DNA of 64,000 nucleotides from Ciceribacter ferrooxidans. GTDB lineage: Bacteria > Pseudomonadota > Alphaproteobacteria > Rhizobiales > Rhizobiaceae. A program made the translations under genes and the position numbers. Under the pieces are notes generated by a model. That model was not told the DNA's origin. It ran no database searches and was given only the letters and a program-made list of their open reading frames with translations. The stretch spans positions 186,001 through 250,000 of the forward strand of contig NZ_SDVB01000253.1 in NCBI RefSeq assembly GCF_004137355.1, read 5' to 3'. Shown piece by piece: positions 50,272 to 57,986 of this stretch; the stretch's first letter is position 1, and each line of letters opens with the position of its first letter.

Positions 50272-51669
50272 GCCTCGTTTGGCCTCGCCAAATTCGATTA
50301 CAGGGCCTTCGGCGCGCGTCAGCATCTCGAAAACTTGCATCCTTACAACGGCAGATCGGGCGGCATCCGGAACGGTGTCATCAGCTTCGCGCAGCGAGTC
50401 CGCGACGGGAGCGGCAAGCCGTGGCGAGAATGGACTGCTCGCGCAGGATCATGTGCTGTCGAGGAAGCCGAGCGACTGCTTCGTCAGGACAATCGCGCCG
50501 ACCTGTACGTGTCGCAGGCAGCTTTCGGGAAATGGCGGTCTATTTCCGATCTGATGGCGATCGGTGCCTGCTATGCCGACCTTGATTATCACAATGTGTC
50601 GCGATGGCGTGGAAAGGCTCCGGCTGACGTAGCCGGGGCGGTTCTCGATCATCTGGAAGAGGCGATATTGCCGCACCCCTCCTATATCCTGTCTACCGGA
50701 CGCGGGCTCGTCTGCGTGTGGTTGACGGAACTCCTTCCTCGTGCCGCCCTGCCGCGCTGGAATGCCGTCCAGAAGCGTCTGGGGGCGGTGCTAGAGCTAT
50801 TCGGCGCAGACAAGCGGGCACAAGATGCCGCTCGCGTCTTCCGGCTTGTAGGTTCCGACAACAGTCGCGCCGATTCTAATCGGCGGATGGTTGGCATGGT
50901 GTGGTGTCAAGGATCGCCAGAAGTGCCCACACGCCATGTCTTCGGGACGCTCGCCGACGAGGTGCTGCCTGTCACCCATGCCGATCTCATTTCCCTTCGT
51001 GCCGAGCGCGCCAAGCGCAAGGCGGAGGGGAAGGGCAAGGCAGGCCCGGCAAAGTTCCTGTCGGCGGCAACGTACTGGGAGACGGTCCTGACCGATCTCC
51101 AACGTCTTCGGGCATATCGGTGTCCTGAAGGGGCGTTGCCGGACGGCCAGCGAGATACCTGGTTGTTCGTGGCCGCATCCGCGATTTCATGGATATCACC
51201 GCCACAAGTCCTTGGGCGTGAAATCCTTGCACTCGGCAACGAGGCGGCGGGGTGGCGTGACAGCGAAACAACATCTCGAATGTCTGCTGTCATCAAGCGC
51301 GCCAGACAGGCCGCTGCGGGGCAGACGGCGACGTTCAACGGACATGAGGTCGATTGTCGCTACCGGATGAAGGCTAGCACGATTGTCGAGTGGCTGGACA
51401 TCGATCCGGCTGAGCAACGTGCGGCGGGACTTCGGGTGCTGGTCGACGAGGACCGGAAACGGGAACTGAACACCGAACGGACGAAGGCATCCCGTCATAG
51501 TCGCGGTGCGAAGGATCGGGCCGCACAACAGGCGGCGCGGCGGGAGATGGGCCAGAAGGCCCTCTATCTCCGGGCATCGCAGGGGATGACGGTTGCGGAA
51601 CTGGCTGCCCATCTCGGGGTGTCGGTCGGGCAAGTGCATAAGGCCATGCGGCAAGCCGAGCAGCAGTGA
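50197..51669 (+). CDS. Primase-like replication protein (AEP type) with C-terminal HTH
   Basis: 490 residues. YADLDYH (Asp128/Asp130) fits motif I (DxD) of archaeo-eukaryotic primases, and ILSTGRGLVCVWLTE (about 164-178) and DAARVFRLVGSDNSR fit the downstream motifs of plasmid RepB-type primases. The last 25 residues (TVAELAAHLGVSVGQVHKAMRQ) are a helix-turn-helix. It probably primes or initiates replication of the excised element. The start is uncertain: TTG at 50197 is the furthest upstream, with no strong Shine-Dalgarno site. Confidence 0.65.
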   Translation: MSPGLGYLTSEAEPNHIFPNQIVDNASFGLAKFDYRAFGARQHLENLHPYNGRSGGIRNGVISFAQRVRDGSGKPWREWTARAGSCAVEEAERLLRQDNRADLYVSQAAFGKWRSISDLMAIGACYADLDYHNVSRWRGKAPADVAGAVLDHLEEAILPHPSYILSTGRGLVCVWLTELLPRAALPRWNAVQKRLGAVLELFGADKRAQDAARVFRLVGSDNSRADSNRRMVGMVWCQGSPEVPTRHVFGTLADEVLPVTHADLISLRAERAKRKAEGKGKAGPAKFLSAATYWETVLTDLQRLRAYRCPEGALPDGQRDTWLFVAASAISWISPPQVLGREILALGNEAAGWRDSETTSRMSAVIKRARQAAAGQTATFNGHEVDCRYRMKASTIVEWLDIDPAEQRAAGLRVLVDEDRKRELNTERTKASRHSRGAKDRAAQQAARREMGQKALYLRASQGMTVAELAAHLGVSVGQVHKAMRQAEQQ

Positions 51670-52037
51670 TTTGTATAGTGTATCGTGCTGGGGGACAAAG
51701 CCCCCCAGACCCCATGATAGGTAAACACCATACACCGCGACGAATCGTGAATATGCCGCACAGCGGCGGGATGTCGGGTATCCCCGCATCACCATGGGCA
51801 ACGCCCCGAGCCTCTGACGAGGCGAAGTCACCGAGCGGCAGTCATCGACTGCCTCGTCGTCCACAGGACGGCGACAAGGCCCCGCCAGGTCTCCATGAAA
51901 TGGTCCGGCGGAAGGCCCCCTCGGAGAGCCGATGCCTTGACCACAGGGAAAGGCTTTAGTCGGTCACTAAAGACTATTGTTTCAGGCTCCGCCGGCACTC
52001 ACGATTCTTCCACCAGCATTCACCGGGAGGATCAACA
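51670..52037. other. Non-coding region with hairpins, possible oriT
   Basis: 368 bases without a convincing gene. Directly after the primase stop is GTATAGTGTATCG, resembling the MOBV nick region (pMV158-type TAGTGTG/TTA). A strong hairpin follows, CTGGGGG-ACAAAG-CCCCCAG (51688-51708). Near the end lies another inverted repeat, CTTTAGT-CGGTC-ACTAAAG (51954-51972). The relaxase gene begins 360 bases downstream, so this is the natural place for an oriT. Confidence 0.4.
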
Positions 52038-52400
52038 ATGCACGACAGAAGCGAATCCGAGTTTACGGACGGTGAGCTTGAGCTTGTCACCGAAGCTCTT
52101 TCAGCCGCGATTGAAGTTTTGGAAGATCAGCCTCGACGGCATTTTCGTGTGAGCGCGAGAAGCAGAGGCTATGCTTGGGGCAAGTCACGAAATGCTCGTC
52201 ACGACGACGACATTTGGGAGGATGGTGACATCGAAGATTTAGCAAAGTTTCGCGTTGAAGATCCACTCGTTGGGCATTGGGTAGATCATGGACGCAGAAT
52301 GCTGGAGCGGTTGCTTATTGAGCGTGATCGTCGTCGCGCGTTGACCGTCGAACGAATTTGCAGGTGGGCAGAGTACGGCCTACCAAGGTCATCGCAGTGA
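52038..52400 (+). CDS. Hypothetical protein preceding the relaxase
   Basis: 120 residues, acidic in the middle (HDDDIWEDGDIEDLAKF) and basic at the end (ERDRRRALTVERICRW). GGGAGG lies ten bases upstream of the ATG. Its TGA overlaps the GTG of the relaxase gene by GTGA, so both are translated together. No family is recognised; a small accessory mobilisation or DNA-binding protein is the obvious guess. Confidence 0.6.
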   Translation: MHDRSESEFTDGELELVTEALSAAIEVLEDQPRRHFRVSARSRGYAWGKSRNARHDDDIWEDGDIEDLAKFRVEDPLVGHWVDHGRRMLERLLIERDRRRALTVERICRWAEYGLPRSSQ

Positions 52401-53689
52401 GCTTCCAGTTCGTCCACCTCGAAGCATTCTCGCGCAAGGGCGACAGCAAGGGCCGCTCGACCACATTCGTCTTCAATGAGGCCCGGCGCGATCCAGGGGC
52501 ATCCGTCCACGTTCGGAATCCTGCGCCTCCGGTCGTGGTCTATGGCTCGACGATCGACGAGGTGGAACGGCTGCACGACGCTGCTGCCGATGTCGCGACG
52601 ACATCGCCGAAGGGTGGCAAACCTCGGAGAATCCAAAAGACGCAGCACACGTTGATGACGGTCGTGGCGAGCCATCCGCTCGCGATGGATGAAGTACGCG
52701 CCGATCCAGTGAAACGCCGTGAAGCGGAAGAGTGGGAGAAGCGGACGGTGGCGTGGCTGCGGTTTCAGTACGGCGACAAGCTCGTCTCTGTGATCCGCCA
52801 TGAAGACGAAGGATATTTCCACGTCCATGCTTACGTCCTGCCGGATGATCCGGCCATGCGAGCCTCGGCCTTGCATCCTGGCCAGTGCGCAAAGGCCGCA
52901 GTGATGGCGGCGGGTCCCGTTGACGGCGAGGACACCAAGGCCCTGAACAAGCGCGGCGATCAGGCATATCGGGCCGCGATGCGCGACTGGCAGGACGCGT
53001 ATCACGAGACCGTCGCCATCCCCTGCGGCCTGACGCGCCTCGGCCCGCAGCGCCGTCGCCTGACGAGGGCTGAATGGCAGGCGGAGCAGACGCAGGCCAA
53101 AGCTCTGAAGACGACGATCGAGCGCGCGAGAGAGGTCAAACGCAAGGGCGAGACCTTCGTTGCGGCAACGAAGGAAGATGCCGCCAGGATCGCGGCGGAG
53201 GCGGCTGCGGCCAAGGCGGAAGCGGATCGCCAGCTTGTCGCCGCCAAGGTAGCCACGGAAGCCGCCAAGGCAGTACATGACAGGGCCGTTGCGGAACAGC
53301 GCAAAGCCCTGTCGATGATGGCACGCGTTCGGCAGGAGGCCGCTCGTGTCCGGGAGGCGACGGCAAGGCTCCAGCGGCTGCCGGGCGCGCTGCGCAGCCT
53401 TTTCGACGGCTTCAAGCAATCGAAGGTCGCGGCCCGCATCCGCGCGGCCGTCGAGTCCGAAATGGAAGCTCTTCGACGTGTCGCAGCCGATGCCGCCGAC
53501 CGGGCCAGCGCCGCCGATGCGGGACACAAGGAGGCGGAGGCGCGGGCGAAGAACTTGCGGGAGAACCTTGCAGAGACCGGGCGCGAATTGGCGACGGCCA
53601 GACGTGAGCTCGCCGCGCTCCGTCCACCGAGGCCGGAGCCGGAACGAGCACCGGGCATTTCGACGCCCGCTCTCCGGCGGCGAGACTGA
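52397..53689 (+). CDS. MobV/Pre-like plasmid mobilisation relaxase
   Basis: 430 residues from a GTG coupled to the preceding gene. The Pre/MobV signature is visible at residues 135-150: HEDEGYFHVHAYVLPDD, i.e. HxDE then HxH, the metal-binding histidines. The N-terminus has VHLEAFSRKGDSKGRST. LNKRGDQAYRAAMRDWQDAYHETV is another family stretch, and the C-terminal half (about 210-400) is an Ala/Glu/Arg-rich coiled coil. It should nick oriT and lead single-strand transfer using another plasmid's secretion system. Confidence 0.8.
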   Translation: MSFQFVHLEAFSRKGDSKGRSTTFVFNEARRDPGASVHVRNPAPPVVVYGSTIDEVERLHDAAADVATTSPKGGKPRRIQKTQHTLMTVVASHPLAMDEVRADPVKRREAEEWEKRTVAWLRFQYGDKLVSVIRHEDEGYFHVHAYVLPDDPAMRASALHPGQCAKAAVMAAGPVDGEDTKALNKRGDQAYRAAMRDWQDAYHETVAIPCGLTRLGPQRRRLTRAEWQAEQTQAKALKTTIERAREVKRKGETFVAATKEDAARIAAEAAAAKAEADRQLVAAKVATEAAKAVHDRAVAEQRKALSMMARVRQEAARVREATARLQRLPGALRSLFDGFKQSKVAARIRAAVESEMEALRRVAADAADRASAADAGHKEAEARAKNLRENLAETGRELATARRELAALRPPRPEPERAPGISTPALRRRD

Positions 53690-53781
53690 AATCTCCCGAA
53701 AACCGCGATCTGCACAAAAATCGAGCACCAAGGGAGGCCGTACAATGCAGTCGGCGCTGCCGGATGGGTGCGAACCCATCA

Positions 53782-53799
53782 GGATTCGACGTCGAATCC
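53782..53799. repeat. 18-bp perfect palindrome, left copy
   Basis: GGATTCGACGTCGAATCC is its own reverse complement. The identical sequence is repeated at 54533-54550, so the two flank the HEPN-like gene. A GATGGGT-GCGA-ACCCATC hairpin (53763-53780) abuts this copy. Confidence 0.7.
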
Positions 53800-53824
53800 A
53801 TCGTCCGGGAGCCGCGCCATCGTA

Positions 53825-54439
53825 TCAGGGCCCAGCCGAATGGAGGTCGTCCAGCCATCCATCGAGCCCCGTGAAATAGCCGGACACTCCCTGCATGACA
53901 TCATGAATGTTTTCCAGGTCAATCATGTGATCTGGCAGTTTGATTTCCCTTCCCGCTTTGCCCCAGCCATAGCGAAAGCTCACTCCGCTGCGATCGAGGT
54001 CATGGAGTTCCTTGACGATCTTCTCGACCGCCTTGGTAGCTTCCTCATCGTCTTCGCCAAATCTCGCGATGATCGCGCGGCACTGCTTCCAAAGCTTCCA
54101 AAGGTCGTGGTCTTCTTCAATCCCTTGGAACCCTTCTCCGCCAAAACGAAGGACGATCCATTTCATTGCCAGTTCGAGACCGTGCCGATAGTTGAACAAG
54201 ATCGGGTAGATCACGAAGTGTCTGTCGCCCTCGTATCCATCCTGGGTGCACAATTCGATCAATCCGGCTCCGGCTCTCATGTATCCTTCCCACAGGTGCA
54301 CGTGTCTATCGATCGGTCGCTTGGAAAACTCCACCCCACGGTTCCAATCGCCCGATCGTCGAAGTAACCGATCGCCCTTCTTAGGCCAGCGGTGCTCAAA
54401 ATTCAGAAGTTCATCGAAACTCGTGGGTCTCTTCTTCAT
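53825..54439 (-). CDS. HEPN-like protein flanked by palindromes
   Basis: 204 residues from MKKRPTSFDELLNFEHRW. FVIYPILFNYRHGLELAMKWI followed later by HDLWKLWKQCRAI fits the pattern RHxLELxxK...HDLxxLW seen in HEPN-like small helical domains of toxins, Abi and CARF-associated proteins; no RxxxxH toxin active site was verified. The gene is transcribed against its neighbours and is bracketed by two identical 18-bp palindromes, so it looks like an inserted unit. Upstream in-frame starts would cross the right-hand palindrome. Confidence 0.5.
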   Translation of the reverse strand: MKKRPTSFDELLNFEHRWPKKGDRLLRRSGDWNRGVEFSKRPIDRHVHLWEGYMRAGAGLIELCTQDGYEGDRHFVIYPILFNYRHGLELAMKWIVLRFGGEGFQGIEEDHDLWKLWKQCRAIIARFGEDDEEATKAVEKIVKELHDLDRSGVSFRYGWGKAGREIKLPDHMIDLENIHDVMQGVSGYFTGLDGWLDDLHSAGP

Positions 54440-54532
54440 CGGAACATTCACCTCGGGTACCAAGCTGAACCTAAGGTTCGGCAGGATAGGCGGTTTCGCT
54501 GAGCCGACAATGCCACTTGGGCAACTCCGTTG

Positions 54533-54550
54533 GGATTCGACGTCGAATCC
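54533..54550. repeat. 18-bp perfect palindrome, right copy
   Basis: Second identical GGATTCGACGTCGAATCC, 751 bases from the first. Bases following each copy are related (WTCRYCCGG), which extends the shared segment to about 27 bases on that side. It lies between the HEPN-like gene and the five-gene cassette. Confidence 0.7.
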
Positions 54551-54640
54551 TTCACCCGGACTTGCGGCGGCCACTCCACATTTGCGCCGGTCCCGACCTG
54601 CACGCATCCTTGAAGTATGCGATGGCAAAGAGGATCAGGC

Positions 54641-54853
54641 ATGTCGGCAGTCAGTGAGCGTATTGAATACATCTATCAGAGCGCCGTCTGGATGGCCGAA
54701 GGCGTGTTGACAGATGCCTGCGAGGAATGCTGGTCCGCGGATCAGATCGCCCAGGCTGCGCGGGAGTGGCACCGCACGCGCGAGCTTCTGGCTCTCTCGA
54801 AGAGATGGCGGGAAAAGGTCCGCCCGGGTGATGTCGAGGGTTCCGATGAATGA
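54641..54853 (+). CDS. 70-residue hypothetical protein, first gene of pseudopilin cassette
   Basis: MSAVSERIEYIYQSAVWMAEGVLTDACEECWSADQIAQAAREW: a small helical protein with an ACEEC cysteine pair. GAGGATC stands at the usual distance before the ATG. Its stop overlaps the next gene by eight bases (ATGAATGA). No family is recognised. Confidence 0.6.
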   Translation: MSAVSERIEYIYQSAVWMAEGVLTDACEECWSADQIAQAAREWHRTRELLALSKRWREKVRPGDVEGSDE

Positions 54854-55442
54854 GAAGCAACGTCGCCGCCGGACCTGCCTCGATCAGATGCGCCGCGAGC
54901 TGGCCGAGCGGCAACGGCGACTTCGCGGAGGTGATCCTGCCGGAAAGGTCTTGCTCCAACTGCTTGCGCTGCTATCGGGAGCGTTGGCGATGATGCCGCC
55001 GATCCCGATGCCGACGTTGTCGCTTCCCTTCCGTCCGGCTCGGCAGCCCTCCTCGTCGATCGATGAGGACAGGGGACCAACGGCGTACGCTATGGAGCGC
55101 GGCCTGGAACCGCTGGACTATGCCAGCAGTCGCATGCGCCCGCCGCCTTCCTTCCGGCGGCTGGTGAAGGATTTATCCCGCCCTCGCAAGGCTGATGAAG
55201 CGCGCGAGCTTCTGGAAGCGCGGGTTCCTCCCGCTGTGGTCGAGTGGCTGCGCGACTCCATCGAATCGGGCGACCTGTGGCGACTCCGGATGGCCGCTCG
55301 GCCCGGTGCGTCTGACGATGAGGTTATAGGGTCCATGCTGGCGGCTGCGCAGATGTGGGAGGCGGAGCGGCAGCAGGTCGAACCACCAGAACCGGAAGCC
55401 CCTGATGATGATCCAGACGACAAGAAAGGACCGAACCCATGA
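54846..55442 (+). CDS. 198-residue hypothetical protein of pseudopilin cassette
   Basis: MNEKQRRRRTCLDQMRREL opens a strongly basic N-terminus, then a short hydrophobic stretch (LLQLLALLSGALAMMPPIPMP) that could be a membrane helix, and a long acidic Pro-rich tail (EPPEPEAPDDDPDDKK). Upstream and downstream overlaps (8 and 4 bases) put it in the same operon. It could be an inner-membrane assembly or regulatory component; function unknown. Confidence 0.6.
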   Translation: MNEKQRRRRTCLDQMRRELAERQRRLRGGDPAGKVLLQLLALLSGALAMMPPIPMPTLSLPFRPARQPSSSIDEDRGPTAYAMERGLEPLDYASSRMRPPPSFRRLVKDLSRPRKADEARELLEARVPPAVVEWLRDSIESGDLWRLRMAARPGASDDEVIGSMLAAAQMWEAERQQVEPPEPEAPDDDPDDKKGPNP

Positions 55443-55693
55443 CCGACGAAATCACCAGTCCAAGCCTCGCCGGCTTCCTCAATCGGGTGGGCCTGCCCGC
55501 ATCCGCGCGGGAGAGAGTCATGGAGATCGATCGGGAGCTTGCTCGCGAGCTTGAGAGCGACCACCCGGACACGGACGGCTGCGCGTCCTTGGTCTTGGAG
55601 GCGGCGGACCTGATCGCTGATCGCGATCTAGCGGGTTTCGACTGGTCCGGCTGGGGCGACGATGACGACGACGTTTTCGAGGAGGAGGAGTAG
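55439..55693 (+). CDS. 84-residue acidic protein of pseudopilin cassette
   Basis: Helical N-terminus (SLAGFLNRVGLPASARERVMEIDRELARELE) and a highly acidic C-terminus (DWSGWGDDDDDVFEEEE). ATGA overlap with the preceding gene and two bases before the next. No family recognised; it could be a small chaperone-like or DNA-mimic-like protein, but nothing supports either. Confidence 0.55.
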   Translation: MTDEITSPSLAGFLNRVGLPASARERVMEIDRELARELESDHPDTDGCASLVLEAADLIADRDLAGFDWSGWGDDDDDVFEEEE

Positions 55694-55695
55694 AC

Positions 55696-56130
55696 ATGTA
55701 TAATTTGGTCATCGGCGTGATCGCGGGCATCATCCTCGGCGTGCTGTCAGTCGCTGGGGTCTGGTATGGCGGCGCGGTCTACGAGCGAGCACGGCTCCGA
55801 TCCGAGCTTGTCGCGGTCGTGGGGCAACAGCAGCAGATAGCGGCGGCGCTCGATCTCTACGAGACGGATGGCGGGCGGGTGTCGTCTCTCGGCGATGACA
55901 GTGCAGTCCTCGGCGGGCTCGTGGAGTCCGGCTTCCTGAAATCTGTGCCGCCGGGCACGTGGCGCGTCCGGCGCGGCGGCGAACAGATTTGGAATCCGCT
56001 GTCAATCCAGACACTGGAGGCCTGCGCCGGGGTGAACGGGCTCGTCGGTCTGCCGGAGGTCTGCCCGCCGTGCGACAGCGAGACTCTCTCGCGCTATCCG
56101 GCGTGCGAACTCGAGGAGGGCGACGTATGA
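55696..56130 (+). CDS. Pseudopilin-like membrane protein
   Basis: 144 residues. An N-terminal helix (NLVIGVIAGIILGVLSVAGVWYGGAVYE) runs into a polar helix with QQQQIAAALDLYETDGG, then LVESGFLKSVPPGTW. That sequence of long helix, ALDLYxxDGG and LKSVPPGTW is the fingerprint of type II secretion pseudopilins and type IV pilins (compare AxxxYYxDNGxYP...GYLKSVPxDPWG). A prepilin peptidase motif (G/A-FxxxE) is missing. Several C-terminal cysteines could form disulfides. Coupled to the Ig-like gene by overlap. Confidence 0.55.
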   Translation: MYNLVIGVIAGIILGVLSVAGVWYGGAVYERARLRSELVAVVGQQQQIAAALDLYETDGGRVSSLGDDSAVLGGLVESGFLKSVPPGTWRVRRGGEQIWNPLSIQTLEACAGVNGLVGLPEVCPPCDSETLSRYPACELEEGDV

Positions 56131-56549
56131 GGACGGCTGTTATCATTCTTGCCGCGTTCGCGGCTCTCTGGAACGTCGACGCGTCAGCCGGCACGTACGT
56201 GCTGCGGTCGTCAACGACGGGTGCGATCGCCGTCCCCGTCGCGGTTCCCCCGGAAGAGCCGACGACACCGCTGCCGCCGGAGACTTCGGCGGGCTTTGCG
56301 TTGTCGATGACTGGTCAGGCATCCGTGGCGGCAGGCGCGGCGCTCGATCTGCGTCCGGTGGTCTCAGGGGCATCTGGCAGCCTGTCGTACTCATATTCCG
56401 GCAGGCTGCCTCTTGGCGTATCCTTCGATGTCAAGACGGGCCGGATCGACGGGCGGGCGCTGGTGGCGGGAAGCTACGAAGTCTGGGTGTCGGCGACGGA
56501 TTCGATCGGCACGGCGGTGACGGCGGTCGTGACCATCGTCGTGACGTGA
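56127..56549 (+). CDS. Secreted protein with putative Ig-like domain
   Basis: 140 residues. MRTAVIILAAFAALWNVDASA is a signal peptide. After a Pro-rich linker (PPEEPTTPLPPETS), residues 55-140 (SYSYSGRLPLGVSFDVKTGRIDGRALVAGSYEVWVSATDS) match the putative Ig / He-PIG type fold with LPxGxxFDxxTGxIxGxP. Such domains act as adhesin modules. Last gene of the five-gene cassette; the ATG overlaps the pseudopilin-like gene's TGA. Confidence 0.7.
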   Translation: MRTAVIILAAFAALWNVDASAGTYVLRSSTTGAIAVPVAVPPEEPTTPLPPETSAGFALSMTGQASVAAGAALDLRPVVSGASGSLSYSYSGRLPLGVSFDVKTGRIDGRALVAGSYEVWVSATDSIGTAVTAVVTIVVT

Positions 56550-56684
56550 TAATATGGAAACAGGGCCTTTCGACCCCATTGTCCACTTTCTGATCGATTT
56601 TAAGGGTGCATACAGCGCTTCCGGCGCTCTGCGTGGTGTCTGTACCCACTCGGAATCGAGAATGTATCTGGCGGTCGCCTTTCG

Positions 56685-56972
56685 CTACTCAACAGGCCTG
56701 ATTGATGCCCGCCGGGCTTGGATAATGCTGAGGCGGCAGGCCTCGTCCCAAGATGACGCGTGCCCCTCTGCAAAGGTCACGCCGGTCCTGTCGCGGGTGC
56801 CTGTGACGCTGTAGTGCGTCGGTCCGGTACGCCCCGGCTCGCCGAGCACCAACATGTCGTAAGTGTCCTCCTCGCCGTCACCGACGATGAGGAGGTTCGT
56901 CCATGTGCTGTGAGTATCGTCGGCAACGGTGTCGTCGCGCTCCCAGCCCAGAAGTCGAGGAGCCTGCATCAC
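56685..56972 (-). CDS. Hypothetical protein (95 residues)
   Basis: Beta-rich small protein (STWTNLLIVGDGEEDTYDMLVLGEPG). Starts at GTG 56972 or the next ATG 56969, and overlaps the upstream gene's stop (GTGA), so the pair is one operon. No family is recognised. Confidence 0.5.
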   Translation of the reverse strand: MMQAPRLLGWERDDTVADDTHSTWTNLLIVGDGEEDTYDMLVLGEPGRTGPTHYSVTGTRDRTGVTFAEGHASSWDEACRLSIIQARRASIRPVE

Positions 56973-57214
56973 GCCTCCTCCTTCTTCAGCATTGCCTCGA
57001 TGCCACTGACAACGTGCTTGCCGTTGAGGACGTACTGCGTCACGTCGTCGGTACCATCGGCAAGAAAGCCAGCCATTTTGCGAATCTCACTATCCTCATC
57101 AAGCAAGCATACGAGCTCATCCATCCGGTCGAGGTAACGATCGTAGGTCTCTTTGAGCACTTTGAACTCGGCAACGATGTGGTGGGCGATGAGGCAGTTT
57201 GTAGTATGTGACAT
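56969..57214 (-). CDS. Hypothetical protein (81 residues)
   Basis: MSHTTNCLIAHHIVAEFKVLKETYDRYLDRMDELVCLLDEDSEIRK: a mostly helical small protein. GGAG lies seven bases before the ATG. First gene of a two-gene operon with the 95-residue protein. Unknown function. Confidence 0.5.
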   Translation of the reverse strand: MSHTTNCLIAHHIVAEFKVLKETYDRYLDRMDELVCLLDEDSEIRKMAGFLADGTDDVTQYVLNGKHVVSGIEAMLKKEEA

Positions 57215-57334
57215 GAGGTCTCCTTTTCTGTCTGTCGATCATTCACGGCGCTGGAGAGCGTGGCGAATTTCTTTGGAATAATCGAGGAATTTCATATCCT
57301 TGAGGCGTGTCCGGTCTGACTTCGCAACGGTCTT

Positions 57335-57408
57335 GAATCCTTGCCGGAAAGGACTCGAAGGGCATCGAATCCTCGCGAGGGCAAAATGAGTCCTTGGCGA
57401 GTCCTTGG
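57335..57408 (+). repeat. Four helically spaced GARTCCTYG repeats
   Basis: GAATCCTTG (57335), GAATCCTCG (57367), GAGTCCTTG (57388) and GAGTCCTTG (57399) lie in the same orientation at spacings of 32, 21 and 11, close to multiples of the helical repeat. The last two are followed by the same G. The stretch between 57215 and 57417 has no gene. Such arrays are typical of iterons or regulatory/RDF-type binding arrays. Confidence 0.4.
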
Positions 57409-57417
57409 AAAAACATT

Positions 57418-57657
57418 TCAGGCAGTCCGCGAAAAAGTTTCCAGAGCACGAACGCCACGCTGCTGGACGACCTGAGCCAGTTCTTTCGCGGTGCCGGGGA
57501 TACGTGTCCGGCGGACAAGCTTCTCGGTGCCAGACCGCTTCTCTCGAACATAGATTTCGGCGCGATAGAAGAGCGTGTCCGCAGCATCCGTCTGCGTCGT
57601 CTCGACGACTAGAACGTCAATCGCGAGGCCTCGGATCAGGGTCTTTTTCGTCTTCAC
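57418..57657 (-). CDS. Hypothetical protein (79 residues)
   Basis: Starts at GTG 57657 (AGGAG seven bases upstream): KTKKTLIRGLAIDVLVVETTQTDAADTLFYRAEIYVREKRSGTEKLV, a small beta-rich basic protein. A GTTGACAAC motif is 18 bases upstream of the start. It could be a recombination directionality factor or a small regulator; neither is demonstrated. Confidence 0.45.
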   Translation of the reverse strand: MKTKKTLIRGLAIDVLVVETTQTDAADTLFYRAEIYVREKRSGTEKLVRRTRIPGTAKELAQVVQQRGVRALETFSRTA

Positions 57658-57674
57658 CGAAATTCTCCTAACTT

Positions 57675-57683
57675 GTTGACAAC
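57675..57683. repeat. GTTGACAAC, third copy in element
   Basis: Same nine-base palindromic motif as 50185 and 50263, 18 bases before the GTG of the 79-residue gene and overlapping its probable promoter. Confidence 0.35.
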
Positions 57684-57901
57684 ATTAGATTTATAGCGGA
57701 TTTCGGGAGTCGAGCCCAGGCTTCCGGAAATGATTTCCGGGGTCATCGATCGGATGGCGATCGAAGTCTTAACGGCGGCTAGGTAGGGGTTGACGGCGGG
57801 AGGGGCGGCATAGGCTTTCGCCCGCCTTGCCCAAACGGGGCATGGCGGTGACCGAAGGTCAAGAACAGCCGCCCCTTCTGCTGTCACTGAGCGAGAAGGT
57901 T

Positions 57902-57986
57902 CCACGACTATTTTTTCCCCGGTCCGCGTTGCGGATCGGGGCGGGACACGTGGCCCGCCCCGAAGGGCAGGAAAAAATCGTCGTGG
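57902..57986. repeat. Large inverted repeat with two internal hairpins
   Basis: Outer arms of 17 bases (CCACGACTATTTTTTCC at 57902 and GGAAAAAATCGTCGTGG at 57970) pair at 16 of 17 positions. Inside are CCGGTCCGC-GTT-GCGGATCGG (57919-57939) and CGGGGCGGG...CCCGCCCCG (57937-57962), which overlap by three bases. The result is a three-way-junction shape in DNA or RNA. It may be a replication, recombination or RNA signal. Confidence 0.55.

Noticed and set aside
50002-50340. 112-codon reverse-strand frame before the GHKL gene
   Set aside because: It reads straight through a bidirectional terminator and overlaps the start of the primase-like gene.
52286-53779. 497-codon reverse-strand open frame
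   Set aside because: It is antisense to the relaxase gene, Arg/Leu/Pro-rich and without domain-like motifs; a product of high GC in a coding strand.
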